From the NCBI GenBank assembly GCA_003538495.1, contig DPSD01000286.1, positions 1 through 14,929 of the forward strand: 14,929 nt of DNA. The letters are read 5' to 3'. A program made the translations under genes and the position numbers. The number at the start of each line of letters is the position of its first letter. Positions within the stretch are counted from its first letter, which is position 1. Of the stretch, positions 1 to 7,307 are shown piece after piece. The DNA is from Accumulibacter sp. GTDB taxonomy: Bacteria > Pseudomonadota > Gammaproteobacteria > Burkholderiales > Rhodocyclaceae. The notes beneath the pieces are model-generated. The model saw only the letters and a list, made by a program, of their open reading frames with translations, made no database searches and was not told the origin of the DNA.

Positions 1-680
1 CCATGCACGCAGATGCTGTGAAACCCGGTGCGGATCAGCCGCCCGCCGACGGTGACGATACCGCCCGCGTCGAGCATGCGCCGGACATGCGCGACACACT
101 CGTCGGCCGTATGCAGCACCGCGCCGACCTGGCTGCGTGGCACCAGGTGGCCGCTTTCGCCGTAGGCGCGGTCGGCGAAGATCTCGGCAGCCACCCGCAG
201 GCCGGCAGCTTCGCCGGCCAGCGCCAGCTTCGACAGCGCGGGCGCGAGCAGGATCAGCGACGGATCGAGACTGCGGATCGCCGACGCCACCTGGGTCGCC
301 AGCGCCACGTCCTCGCAGGCGAGGTTGTTCAGCGCGCCGTGTGGCTTGACGTGCGTCAGGCGTCCGCCTTCCGATCTGGCGATGCCGGCGAGCGCGCCGA
401 TCTGGTAGATCAGCATCGCCTCCAGCTCGGCGGCCGGTAGCTGCATCGCCCGCCGCCCGAAACCCTGCAAGTCGGGAAACGACGGGTGCGCACCCAGGCT
501 GACGCCGGCAGCCAGCGCCTGCCGCACGGTGCGGCGCATGACCAGCGGATCGCCGGCGTGGAAACCGCAAGCGATGTTGGCGGTGCCGACGATGCGCAGC
601 AGTTCTGCGTCGCTGCCCATTTCCCAGGCGCCGAAGCTCTCGCCGAGGTCGGCGTTGAGATTGATCGTGTCGATCATCAT
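1..680 (-). CDS. pxpA: 5-oxoprolinase subunit PxpA (LamB/YcsF family), 3' end cut by window edge
   Basis: PxpA is a subunit of the cytoplasmic ATP-dependent 5-oxoprolinase PxpABC, which opens pyroglutamate to glutamate. The minus strand gives 226 residues before the edge, of about 250 usual for the family. Family signatures are clear: NLNADLGES near residue 7, NIACGFHAGDP at 35-45, GAHPSFPD at 63-70, GFGRR at 73-77, HVKPHGAL at 110-117, and FADRAYGE at 168-175. The visible sequence stops in the conserved ICVHG stretch, so only the last ~25 residues are missing. The ATG at 680 is chosen because it overlaps the pxpC stop as ATGA and is followed at once by the family N-terminus; a second ATG follows directly. 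One small oddity is that the usual KPHGALYN reads KPHGALNN here. It is the third gene of pxpB-pxpC-pxpA and probably translationally coupled to pxpC. Confidence 0.95.
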   Translation of the reverse strand, partial: MMIDTINLNADLGESFGAWEMGSDAELLRIVGTANIACGFHAGDPLVMRRTVRQALAAGVSLGAHPSFPDLQGFGRRAMQLPAAELEAMLIYQIGALAGIARSEGGRLTHVKPHGALNNLACEDVALATQVASAIRSLDPSLILLAPALSKLALAGEAAGLRVAAEIFADRAYGESGHLVPRSQVGAVLHTADECVAHVRRMLDAGGIVTVGGRLIRTGFHSICVH

Positions 681-1771
681 TCGTCGCCCATGGTGTCCGT
701 CCTGTCCCCCTCGGCGGTCTTGCCGCTCGCTGCCAGGGTGCCGTCGTCCGCCTGCGCATCGACCACGCCGCTGACCAGGTTGGCGTCGTAGATCGCCTGC
801 AGATCGAGCGCTCCCGGCTCGGCCAGCGCGCCGATGCCGGCAATCAGCGCTTGCAACGCCGCCTCACGAGTGCGCGCGGCGAACTCGGCGGCAGGCACCG
901 ACACCGCCACGAAACGCAGGGTCTGCCCCGGCGCCATCACCGCCAGCCGCGGCAGGTCGGCCGAGATCACGGTGGCCACCTTGGGATAGCCACCGGCGGT
1001 CTGCCCGTCAGCGAGCAAAACGATCGGCTGGCCCTGGCCAGGCACCTGAATCGAACCCGGCACGGTCGCGTCCGAGGTGATCTCGACGCCTTTTTCCGGC
1101 CGGTGTCCGAGCCGCGGACCGTCGAGGCGAATGCCCATCCGGTCGGCAGCCGCTGAAACCTGGTAGGCCTCGCTCAGCAAGCGGGCAATCGACGCTTCGT
1201 CGAAGTAATCGTCCTGCGGACCGAGGACGACGCGAATCGGCGACGGGTCGACTGGCGGTGGCTCCTTGAGCATCTTCTCGGCGCCGCTGCACGCTGCCGC
1301 CGCAAGACGGTCACCGGGCCCCAGCAGGCGGCCGTCGAGGCCTCCCAGGCCGGCCCGGGCGTAGGTCGAGGCGCTCCCGAGCTGGCGCCGCACGCTGATC
1401 CCGGCCAGCGCGACGTAGCCCAGGCGACCCTCGGCCAGGGTTGCGCAGCGCAGCGTCTCGCCGGGTGCCAGGGTGACGCTGCGCCACGAGTCAACTCGCC
1501 GCTGCTCGTCAGCGGCGATCACCGTTGCCGAAAAGTGACCGGCCAACGCTACCCGCACAGGCCGTTCCAGCGCCCGCATCAGCAGGCCACCGCCAAAGAA
1601 TTCGATTGCCGGCGCCGCTTCTTCGTTGCCCACCAGCGCATTGGCCAGGCGCAGCCAGCCCGGTTCCAGCGCGCCGGCGCGCGGCACGCCGACCCGCCGC
1701 AAGCCGGGCCGACCGAGATCCTGGATCGACGCCATGGCACCCGGGCTGACGATTTCGAGGGCGGCGCTCAT
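677..1771 (-). CDS. pxpC: 5-oxoprolinase subunit PxpC (biotin-dependent carboxyltransferase-like, KipA family)
   Basis: PxpC is the larger subunit of the PxpB/PxpC pair (KipI/KipA, allophanate hydrolase subunits 1 and 2 in older naming) that works with PxpA in ATP-dependent 5-oxoproline hydrolysis. The 364-residue product begins with the family N-terminus: IVSPGAMASIQDLGRPG at residues 7-23, then GVPRAGALEP. Further on it has SDATVPGSIQVPGQGQPI near 227-245 and DGQTAGGYPKVATV near 250-265, both highly characteristic of this family. The frame opens 7 codons further upstream, but the ATG at 1771 is preferred: it overlaps the pxpB stop as ATGA and starts right at the conserved domain. Its own stop overlaps the pxpA start in the same way. 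The length is slightly above a typical ~310-350 residues because of a C-terminal tail after about residue 335. Confidence 0.94.
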   Translation of the reverse strand: MSAALEIVSPGAMASIQDLGRPGLRRVGVPRAGALEPGWLRLANALVGNEEAAPAIEFFGGGLLMRALERPVRVALAGHFSATVIAADEQRRVDSWRSVTLAPGETLRCATLAEGRLGYVALAGISVRRQLGSASTYARAGLGGLDGRLLGPGDRLAAAACSGAEKMLKEPPPVDPSPIRVVLGPQDDYFDEASIARLLSEAYQVSAAADRMGIRLDGPRLGHRPEKGVEITSDATVPGSIQVPGQGQPIVLLADGQTAGGYPKVATVISADLPRLAVMAPGQTLRFVAVSVPAAEFAARTREAALQALIAGIGALAEPGALDLQAIYDANLVSGVVDAQADDGTLAASGKTAEGDRTDTMGDE

Positions 1772-2535
1772 CGCTCGGTTGCGGGCTCGCACAGTAGCGA
1801 CGCTGGCGGCTGCGGCGAGGCGCGTGCGGCAGCCAGATCAACCTGCAGCGACCGATACTCGGCTTCGTCTACAGCACGAAAACCGACCCGGTCACCAGGC
1901 TGCAGCAGCGCCGCCTGCGGCCACGCCGGAGAAAACAGCGGCACCGGGCAGGCGCCGATCAGGTGCCAGCCACCGGGACTCTCCCACGGGTAGATCGCGG
2001 TCAGCGTGCCGGCGGTCGCCACGCTGCCGGCCGGCACGCGTAGCCGCGGTTCGCTGCGACGGGGCCGCGCGAGCACCTCCGGCAGGTCGCCCATGAACGC
2101 GAAACCGGGCAGGAAGCCAAGCATATACACCGCGTAGCTGCCGCTTGCATGCAGGCGGATCACTTCGGCCGCGGTCAAGCCGCAGGCTGCCGCCAGCTCG
2201 TCGAGATCGGGTCCGCAGGCGCTGTTCTGGTCGCCATAGCAGACCGGCAGGAGCCACCGACGCCCGCCAGACGAAAGCGCTGCGCCGGGCGGCTCGATGG
2301 CCGCCCGGATCGCCGGTTCGATTTCGGCGCGACTGCTGCGTAGAGGATCATAAATGACCGTCAGCGAACGAAAGGTCGGCACCGTTTCAACGATGCCGCG
2401 CAGGCCACCACTGTCGATCAGCTTTGCCAGCGCCTCGTCAAGCGCCGCCACGGCTGCCAGCAAATGCCGCTCGACACCGTCGCCGAACTCGATGGTCAGC
2501 GCCGTGTCGCCAAGGGCGAGGATGCGAAAGCTCAC
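1768..2535 (-). CDS. pxpB: 5-oxoprolinase subunit PxpB (KipI family)
   Basis: PxpB is the smaller partner of PxpC in the 5-oxoprolinase complex. The 255-residue product has the KipI-type N-terminus (RILALGDTALTIEFG at residues 4-18), a central ETVPTFRSLTVIYDP block, and the strongly conserved GFLPGFAFMGDLP near residue 139 followed by RVPAGSVATAG and GGWHLIG near 186. The frame is open for 34 more codons upstream, but that stretch is unlike the family. A GTG at 2535 preceded 6 bases earlier by GAGGAA (2541-2546 on the minus strand) places the start exactly at the conserved domain, so GTG is the likely initiator. It is the first gene of the operon; the downstream junction with pxpC is a 4-base overlap. 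Confidence 0.92.
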   Translation of the reverse strand: MSFRILALGDTALTIEFGDGVERHLLAAVAALDEALAKLIDSGGLRGIVETVPTFRSLTVIYDPLRSSRAEIEPAIRAAIEPPGAALSSGGRRWLLPVCYGDQNSACGPDLDELAAACGLTAAEVIRLHASGSYAVYMLGFLPGFAFMGDLPEVLARPRRSEPRLRVPAGSVATAGTLTAIYPWESPGGWHLIGACPVPLFSPAWPQAALLQPGDRVGFRAVDEAEYRSLQVDLAAARASPQPPASLLCEPATER

Positions 2536-2849
2536 CGAGCGTTCCTCACCACATTGGCTGCCGGCGACGTGATCGACGTCCGCCGCGCCGCTGCGCGGCC
2601 GCGGACAGCCGCGGCGGTCCAAGGGGCGGACGGCCATCCCTTCCGGCAGGTGCTGGCAGGGTCTGCAACAGTCATTGGCGCTACTCCCTCACGAACGATT
2701 CCGCAGCATCTATCGTACAAGAATCCTCCCATTCGCCCGAGCGATTCAACAACAGCGATTCAAGCACCAGCAGCGGCAATCGCGGCGTCGCGTCGTGGTC
2801 TCGCGCAACGCCTGCCAGCCCGCCGACAAGCCGAGCGACCGCGAAAGAC
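2536..2849. other. Divergent intergenic region between pxpB and the sigma-factor gene
   Basis: This 314-base stretch separates the minus-strand pxp operon from the plus-strand sigma gene and should contain the pxp promoter. I could not pick a convincing -35/-10 pair for the minus strand. A minus-strand frame of 47 codons (ATG at 2675, GAGGGAG ribosome site 8 bases before it, stop overlapping the pxpB GTG as GTGA) lies here but has no recognisable family. It may be only part of the pxpB leader. Nothing else was recognised. Confidence 0.5.
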
Positions 2850-2879
2850 TTGTCACCTTGCCGTGTTACCCGCTATAAA
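2850..2879 (+). promoter_or_regulatory. Sigma70-type promoter of the sigma/anti-sigma operon
   Basis: A -35 box TTGTCA at 2850-2855 and a -10 box TATAAA at 2874-2879 each match the consensus at 5 of 6 positions and are 18 bases apart. Transcription would start near 2886, giving a leader of about 25 bases that contains AGGAG at 2901-2905, 5 bases before the ATG at 2911. This suggests housekeeping transcription of the sigma gene rather than pure autoregulation. No experimental support is available from the sequence. Confidence 0.6.
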
Positions 2880-2910
2880 GCGGCCAGGCCAGCAGCAACG
2901 AGGAGTCGAG

Positions 2911-3549
2911 ATGAGTCAAGGCGAAACCATGCCGGAGGTGGTCAGATCCGCAGCAAGCGAGAGCAGCTCGCTGCTCGCCGATACGGGATTCCTGGAGAGC
3001 CTGCGCCGCCAGATGCTCAAATTCGCGACGCTGCAACTGTCCGACGCCAACCTCGCCGAGGATGCGGTGCAGGAAGCGCTGATCGGCGCTCTGCGCAACG
3101 CCAGGACGTTCGCCGGCCGCGCAGCGTTGAAGACCTGGGTTTTCGCGATCCTCAAGAACAAGATCGCCGACATCCTGCGCCAGAAACAGCGCACCATCGA
3201 CGCCAGCAGCCTGCTGCGCGAGGACGAGGAGGAAGAGGATTTCTCGTCGCTGTTCAACCAGAAGGGCTTCTGGCAAGCGGATCAGCGTCCCGGCGCCTGG
3301 CCACACCCCGAGGAAGCGCTGCGCGAAGGTGAATTCTGGCTGGTCTTCGAGACCTGCCTGGAAAACCTGCCCGGCAATCAGGCGCGGGTGTTCATGATGC
3401 GCGAATTCGTCGAACTCGATTCACAGGAGATCTGCGAAACCGTCGGCCTGAGCATCAGCAACCTGCACGTGATGCTGCACCGCGCCCGCCTGCGCCTGCG
3501 CGAGTGCCTCGAGGACCGCTGGTTTCTGGCCGGAGAGCAGCCATGCTGA
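2911..3549 (+). CDS. ECF-type sigma-70 family RNA polymerase sigma factor
   Basis: The 212-residue protein has the two-domain layout of an alternative (group 4) sigma factor. Region 2 lies at about residues 27-95 and includes DANLAEDAVQEALIGAL and TWVFAILKNKIADILR. Region 4 lies at about 146-203 and ends in a helix-turn-helix, ISNLHVMLHRARLRLRECL. The two are joined by an unusually acidic linker at 104-110 (a run of D and E) and a Trp-rich segment at 119-131. The ATG at 2911 is preferred over upstream frame extension because AGGAG stands 5 bases before it. Its stop lies 7 bases inside the anti-sigma gene, implying coupled translation. Sigma factors with this neighbour control DUF2282/DUF692/DUF2063/DoxX operons in other proteobacteria (for example SigF of Caulobacter), so the facing buf operon is the probable target; that link is inferred. 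Confidence 0.9.
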   Translation: MSQGETMPEVVRSAASESSSLLADTGFLESLRRQMLKFATLQLSDANLAEDAVQEALIGALRNARTFAGRAALKTWVFAILKNKIADILRQKQRTIDASSLLREDEEEEDFSSLFNQKGFWQADQRPGAWPHPEEALREGEFWLVFETCLENLPGNQARVFMMREFVELDSQEICETVGLSISNLHVMLHRARLRLRECLEDRWFLAGEQPC

Positions 3550-3746
3550 ACTGTCGTGAAGTCACTCGCCTGCTTTCGGAATCGCAGGAGCGAACGCTCG
3601 GCCTGAGCGAGCGGCTGTCGCTCAAGGTGCATGTCCTGATCTGCTCTGGATGCCGCAACTTCGGCAAGCAGATGGATGCGCTACGGCAGATCACGCGCGC
3701 TTACGTCAAGGGTGCAAATGAACGGCAGGACAAGCCGGACGACTAG
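3543..3746 (+). CDS. Short zinc-finger (zf-HC2/ZAS type) anti-sigma factor
   Basis: This 67-residue protein starts MLNCREVTRLLSES and carries the zinc-binding anti-sigma motif H-x3-C-x2-C as H30, C34, C37, with a further cysteine at C4 that could complete the metal site. It has no membrane segment and no sensor domain, so it would be a soluble, minimal anti-sigma factor whose metal/thiol site itself senses redox state or metal. The start ATG at 3543 overlaps the end of the sigma gene by 7 bases, fixing the pairing and probably the stoichiometry. Its TAG stop is shared in the palindrome CTAG with the stop of the converging hydrolase gene. The assignment rests on motif, size and position. Confidence 0.85.
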   Translation: MLNCREVTRLLSESQERTLGLSERLSLKVHVLICSGCRNFGKQMDALRQITRAYVKGANERQDKPDD

Positions 3747-4522
3747 CGCCCGGCGGCTGGCGCGTCGTCCCAGTGCAGCGCCGTGAAGTCGAAGGGCCCG
3801 GCCAGCGTCGGCTTGACGATCTGGAAGTATGGCGAGACGTCGAAGTCACGCGGCGCGAACAGGCTGTGGTGGCGAACCCGCAGGATCTCCTCGACACAGC
3901 CGGGACACGTCGGGCTGTCGGCGCTGTGGGTGTCGGTGATCGGCAGGATCGGGTAGCGAATCGACTGAAACGCCTGCGCGATCAGCGTCGAGCAGATCGC
4001 CCGGGTCGGGTCGCCGCTGCCCAGCGCCAGCAGTTGGCGACGAAACCTTGACGGTACCGGCGGCGTCGGTAGCAGATAGCGCGCCAGGTCGATGACGTTG
4101 CGCAGGTCGTAGCGGTTGCCGAGGCGGGCGACGGCGAAGGCGATCAACTGCTGGCAATCGCTCTTGCGCAAACCCAGCGGCCGGCAGATGCGGCTGTGCA
4201 GGCCACGAAATTCGTCGATGCCGACACTGCGCACGCCGTCAAGCATGTCAGCCTCGATGAAGCAGTGGCCGGCAGCACGTGCGGCGTTGGCCAGGCCCGG
4301 CGCCGGGCCAACGTAGAGAGCCGCGTGCGACCAGGTCGACTGGGTCAGGTACTTGATCGCGCTGCTGACGCGGCTGTTGCCCTCGACCAGCAGCACGTCG
4401 CCGGGTTCGAGGCACGCCAGCAGCCGATCCGGCGCGACCGCCGGGCCGCTGCCGTGGACGTGCCTGGCCTTGCCCAGATAGCGGGCCAGCTGCCTTCCCA
4501 GCCAGGCGAGTGCCAGTCCCAT
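3743..4522 (-). CDS. YiiX/YebB-like NlpC/P60-superfamily cysteine hydrolase (permuted papain fold)
   Basis: The 259-residue protein resembles the YiiX group (peptidase C92 type, permuted NlpC/P60). After a weakly hydrophobic N-terminus it has LEPGDVLLVEG at 38-48 and STWSHAALYVG at 62-72 with the likely catalytic H66, then FIEAD with E90, and RAICSTLIAQAF at 174-185 with the likely nucleophile C177. The His-before-Cys order is that of the permuted family. Members act on cell-wall peptides, lipids or proteins; the substrate here is unknown. It lies 51 bases after doxX on the same strand with an AAAGG ribosome site 7 bases before the ATG, so it may be the last gene of the buf operon. A pairing with bufferin maturation is inference from position only. 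Its end meets the anti-sigma gene tail to tail. Confidence 0.8.
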   Translation of the reverse strand: MGLALAWLGRQLARYLGKARHVHGSGPAVAPDRLLACLEPGDVLLVEGNSRVSSAIKYLTQSTWSHAALYVGPAPGLANAARAAGHCFIEADMLDGVRSVGIDEFRGLHSRICRPLGLRKSDCQQLIAFAVARLGNRYDLRNVIDLARYLLPTPPVPSRFRRQLLALGSGDPTRAICSTLIAQAFQSIRYPILPITDTHSADSPTCPGCVEEILRVRHHSLFAPRDFDVSPYFQIVKPTLAGPFDFTALHWDDAPAAGR

Positions 4523-4573
4523 CGCGACGCCTTTCTCTGCGCCCTGCGCAGCATGCCGCGCGCGCTCAGGAGA

Positions 4574-5113
4574 TCACGAATCCTGGTAGCGACGCGCCAG
4601 CCAGTGATCGACCGACAGCTTGCCGGGGCCTCTGGCGACCAGGTACAGCAACACCGCCGCCCAGACACCGTGTGCCGGATAAGCGTCCGGGTAGACGAAA
4701 AGCTGGATCGCCGAAGTCATCCCGAGCAGGGCCAGCGCCGAAAAGCGCGTCGCCAGACCGAACAGCAGCAGGATCGGGAACAGATGTTCCGCCAGCGCGG
4801 CCAGCACCGCGGCCAGTCCGGGCGGAACCAGCGGCAGATTGTATTCATACTGGAACAGCGCCAGCGCCGAGTCCGACAGATGCGGCCAGCCGACGACAAA
4901 CTCGCCGTTGAGCAGATCGATCGCCAGACCTTCGATCTTGGTCTGCCCCGACTTCCAGAACACCGCCGCAATCGAGAAGCGGCCGATCGCCGCGATCAGC
5001 GAGTCCGGAATGCAGCTCAATAGCGAAAGCACGCGCCGGATCAGCTGGATCGGCTGCGAGTCATGGCCGGCGTGCGGCGTGGCGACGCCGAGATTGGTGA
5101 CATTCGCGTTCAT
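4574..5113 (-). CDS. DoxX family membrane protein of the buf operon
   Basis: The 179-residue product has the DoxX family pattern of about four membrane segments: roughly 40-54 (including RFSIAAVFWKSGQTK), 99-118, 123-140 and 147-161. It ends in a short basic tail. The N-terminal ~25 residues are polar and probably cytoplasmic. The ATG at 5113 overlaps the bufC stop as ATGA, with an AGAGAGGAA ribosome site in the end of bufC; longer upstream frames are rejected as shadow of bufC. DoxX proteins are regular members of DUF2282-DUF692-DUF2063 operons. Their role there is not settled; membrane electron transfer or thiol redox have been suggested for the wider family. Confidence 0.88.
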   Translation of the reverse strand: MNANVTNLGVATPHAGHDSQPIQLIRRVLSLLSCIPDSLIAAIGRFSIAAVFWKSGQTKIEGLAIDLLNGEFVVGWPHLSDSALALFQYEYNLPLVPPGLAAVLAALAEHLFPILLLFGLATRFSALALLGMTSAIQLFVYPDAYPAHGVWAAVLLYLVARGPGKLSVDHWLARRYQDS

Positions 5114-5886
5114 CGATGTTCCTCTCTTGCTGTGGTGATGGATGTAATGGCCCGCGCGCGGATCAGCAGCGCCAGGATGCCGCCGAGGTCGAAGTCGCCG
5201 TGCGCCAGACTGACCTGCTCGACGCTGCTGCCCAGGGTCTCGCCGTTCAACAAGTGCGCGACGAAGGCGCCGGCACCAGGGTCGAGTCGAATCAGTTCGA
5301 CGTCGAGATGCGGCCGGAGCAGCAGCGCATTCTCCGGCTGGTAGGGATCGACAGCCGAGATCTCGGCGATCCCCTGATGCGCTGCCCACAGCGAGACCAC
5401 GGCGTACGGCGAACGCAGCAGCCGCAGCGCGGGGTGCAGTCCGACGCGCAGATCGGGCAGCGTCTCGGCGTCAGCCAGCGCTTGCGCGATCGCTCCGGCT
5501 GGCAATTGTCCGGCATCGGCCGCATGGTAGGCGCGCACCCGCAGCATTTCCAGCCGGGCGACGTCGGCCAGATACGGTAGCGATGCCGCCGGCGGGAAGC
5601 GCTCGATGAAGCCGGCTAGCGCTTCGCCGTAGAAGGCCAGCAGCGGCGAACGCGGCGGCTCGGCGCGGACGAACAGTCGCGCCATTGCCCGGAAAAACTC
5701 CTCGCCGACCAGTTCCTGCGTCACCGGGTAGCTATCGGCGAGCGCGTCGATCAACGAGACCAGCACGTTGTTGCGATAGACGGCGAAGCGCGTGGCCGGG
5801 TCGGAGGCGTTCCAGGCGCTGAGTCCCGCCGGTGGCGCTTGCCCCGGGTCGAGCAGCGCCTCGAAGAATTGTTGTTGTGCGCTCAC
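5110..5886 (-). CDS. bufC: BufC: DUF2063 putative DNA-binding/RiPP-recognition partner protein
   Basis: This 258-residue protein belongs to DUF2063, named a putative DNA-binding domain in databases but functioning in bufferin clusters as the partner of the MNIO enzyme that recognises the precursor. The typical N-terminal domain is seen as [19 protein letters not shown] at residues 33-51, followed by [14 protein letters not shown] and [11 protein letters not shown] at 103-113. A GTG start at 5886 is chosen over an ATG 10 codons upstream because it overlaps the bufB stop as GTGA and begins right at the family N-terminus. The 3' end overlaps doxX by 4 bases. Tight coupling to bufB fits a stoichiometric BufB-BufC complex; this is inferred from the family. 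Confidence 0.9.
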   Translation of the reverse strand: MSAQQQFFEALLDPGQAPPAGLSAWNASDPATRFAVYRNNVLVSLIDALADSYPVTQELVGEEFFRAMARLFVRAEPPRSPLLAFYGEALAGFIERFPPAASLPYLADVARLEMLRVRAYHAADAGQLPAGAIAQALADAETLPDLRVGLHPALRLLRSPYAVVSLWAAHQGIAEISAVDPYQPENALLLRPHLDVELIRLDPGAGAFVAHLLNGETLGSSVEQVSLAHGDFDLGGILALLIRARAITSITTAREEHR

Positions 5887-6848
5887 GCCGCAAGCTCCGG
5901 CGCACCCGGCGGGCAAGGCTGCGGGCGCGCGTCGGGGCGCCTGTCGGCAGAAGCAGCGCTACCGGCGTGCACGCCCAGCAGGCTGTCGGCATGCGCGGCC
6001 TCGGCGACCAGCACGTCGAGCGACGGCAGGTCGCTGTCGCGCTCGATCAGCGTCGCCACCGGCCCGACGCGATCGAGCGCGTACGCGTACAAGTCCCAGA
6101 CCGCCTGCGCTACCGGCGCGCCGTGGCTGTCGATCAACAGCGGGTCCCCGGCCGCGTCGTGCTGCGTCGCGAATCCCGCCAGATGGATCTCGCCCACCGC
6201 CGCCAGCGGCAAGGCACGCAGGTAGGCGTAGGAATCGCGGTGATGGTTGATGCACGAGACATGGACGTTGTTGACGTCGAGCAAGAGACCGCAGCCGCTA
6301 CGCCGAACGACCTCGGTGATGAAATCGGTTTCGGCCATCGTCGACGCCGCAAACTCGACGTAGGTCGCCGGGTTTTCGAGCAGGATCGTTCGCCGCAGAC
6401 GCGTCTGCACCTGGTCGACGTGCTCGCAGACACGCTGCAGGGTCGGTGCCGTGTAGGGTAGCGGCAGCAGGTCGTTGACGAACACCCCGCCGTGACTCGC
6501 CCACGCCAGATGCTCGGAGAACGACTGCGGCGCGTAGCGTTCGAGCAGCGCCGCCAGCCGGTCCAGGTGCGCTTCGTCGAGCGCGCTCTCGCCGCCGATC
6601 GACAGGCCGACCCCGTGCATCGACAAGGGGTAGTGCTCGCGGATGCGGCCCAGGTAATGGTGGAAAGGCCCACCGTCGACCAGGTAGTTCTCGGCATGGA
6701 CCTCGAAGAAACCGAGGTTCGGCCAGGTCTCGACGATCTGCCGGAAGTGCTCGGGTTTGAGCCCGATACCGGCCCGCGCCGGCAAGCGGGCTTGCCGCGG
6801 GCCAGAGGCGCCGCCGCCCGGCGGCACCCGGGGATCAGCGATCATCAT
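5883..6848 (-). CDS. bufB: BufB: DUF692 multinuclear non-heme iron oxidase (MNIO)
   Basis: The 321-residue protein is a DUF692 TIM-barrel enzyme. MNIOs bind two or three irons and oxidise residues, often cysteines, in ribosomally made peptides; in bufferin systems they turn precursor cysteines into thiooxazole-type heterocycles. Likely metal ligands stand in family motifs: H78 (LSMHGVGLS), E112 (FSEHLAW), E158 (ILLENPATY), D191/N194/H196 (LLDVNNVH), E220/H222 (GEIHLAG), D240/H242 (DSHG) and E269 (LIERD). A proline-rich tail follows residue 293. Two adjacent ATGs (6848, 6845) are possible; 6848 is given. The GGAG at 6859-6862 lies in the loop of a hairpin that separates bufB from bufA. The bufC start overlaps its stop by 4 bases. 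Confidence 0.93.
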   Translation of the reverse strand: MMIADPRVPPGGGASGPRQARLPARAGIGLKPEHFRQIVETWPNLGFFEVHAENYLVDGGPFHHYLGRIREHYPLSMHGVGLSIGGESALDEAHLDRLAALLERYAPQSFSEHLAWASHGGVFVNDLLPLPYTAPTLQRVCEHVDQVQTRLRRTILLENPATYVEFAASTMAETDFITEVVRRSGCGLLLDVNNVHVSCINHHRDSYAYLRALPLAAVGEIHLAGFATQHDAAGDPLLIDSHGAPVAQAVWDLYAYALDRVGPVATLIERDSDLPSLDVLVAEAAHADSLLGVHAGSAASADRRPDARPQPCPPGAPELAA

Positions 6849-6885
6849 CTGATCGGCGCTCCGCCGTTCCAGACCTGCCGATCAG
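6849..6885 (-). promoter_or_regulatory. Hairpin between bufA and bufB enclosing the bufB ribosome site
   Basis: A perfect 9-bp inverted repeat has arms at 6849-6857 and 6877-6885 (CTGATCGGC on each strand), with a 19-base loop. On the transcript the first arm contains the bufA stop codon and the second arm ends exactly at the bufB ATG. The loop carries GGAG, the likely bufB ribosome site. There is no T-run, so it is not a classical terminator. A role in lowering bufB translation or in stabilising or processing the bufA message is inferred. Confidence 0.6.
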
Positions 6886-7196
6886 GCCTTCTTCTCCTTG
6901 AACTCCTTGAGCTGGCCGTGGCCGGTCGGGGAAGCCTTCGAAATGGTCTTTTCGCAGCTACCGGCAGGAACCAGCGACCACGCGTTGCCCTGGTGGTCGA
7001 TCTTCGAGGTGCCGGCGCAGGTCGTGCCGGCGCCGGCCTTACAGTCGTTCTTGCCCTTGAGCGCGACGCCGAAACACTTTTCCTGGGCCATCGCGTCGTC
7101 GGCGGCGGTTGCCGGTACTGCGCTGACGGTCAGCGCAGCACCCAGGGCAAGGGCGAGCGCGGCGGCGGTGGTCTGTCTGGTGATGGTGCTGGTCAT
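6882..7196 (-). CDS. bufA: BufA: DUF2282 bufferin-type RiPP precursor with signal peptide
   Basis: This 104-residue peptide belongs to DUF2282, the precursor family of bufferins, which are periplasmic copper-binding peptides. An N-terminal Sec-type signal (basic start, hydrophobic stretch ~11-26, likely cleavage after residues 29-31, ATA/AD) precedes a core with four cysteines at 41, 52, 60 and 81 in the family pattern: [21 protein letters not shown], and LVPAGSCEK. These are the expected targets of BufB/BufC. After the last cysteine comes a lysine-rich tail of 23 residues ending KEKKA. The start at 7196 has an ideal AAGGAG (7204-7209) seven bases before the ATG; longer frames upstream are rejected. 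It is separated from bufB by 33 bases containing a hairpin, which suits a precursor made in excess over its enzymes. Confidence 0.93.
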   Translation of the reverse strand: MTSTITRQTTAAALALALGAALTVSAVPATAADDAMAQEKCFGVALKGKNDCKAGAGTTCAGTSKIDHQGNAWSLVPAGSCEKTISKASPTGHGQLKEFKEKKA

Positions 7197-7240
7197 GGTC
7201 AATCTCCTTGGTCGTTGACAACGCGATCGCCCCCGATGGG

Positions 7241-7289
7241 CGAGCTGCTGGATCGGCGAGGCGCTCGATGCTCGTTCTTGAGCAGCTCG
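7241..7289 (-). promoter_or_regulatory. Inverted repeat in the bufA leader
   Basis: Arms CGAGCTGCT at 7241-7249 and AGCAGCTCG at 7281-7289 are perfect 9-bp complements with a 31-base loop, itself able to form a small CGAG-GCG-CTCG hairpin at 7257-7267. If transcription starts at the promoter-like element at 7308-7335, this structure lies in the untranslated leader about 45 bases before the bufA ATG. Its function is unknown; transcript stability or control of bufA translation are possibilities. Confidence 0.5.
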
Positions 7290-7307
7290 TTGCGCCTGCT
7301 GCCGGTG

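Noticed and set aside
2532..2675. 47-codon minus-strand frame overlapping the pxpB start as GTGA, with a GAGGGAG site
   Set aside because: No recognisable family and unremarkable composition. The overlap is attractive but a single short frame is not enough to call a gene.
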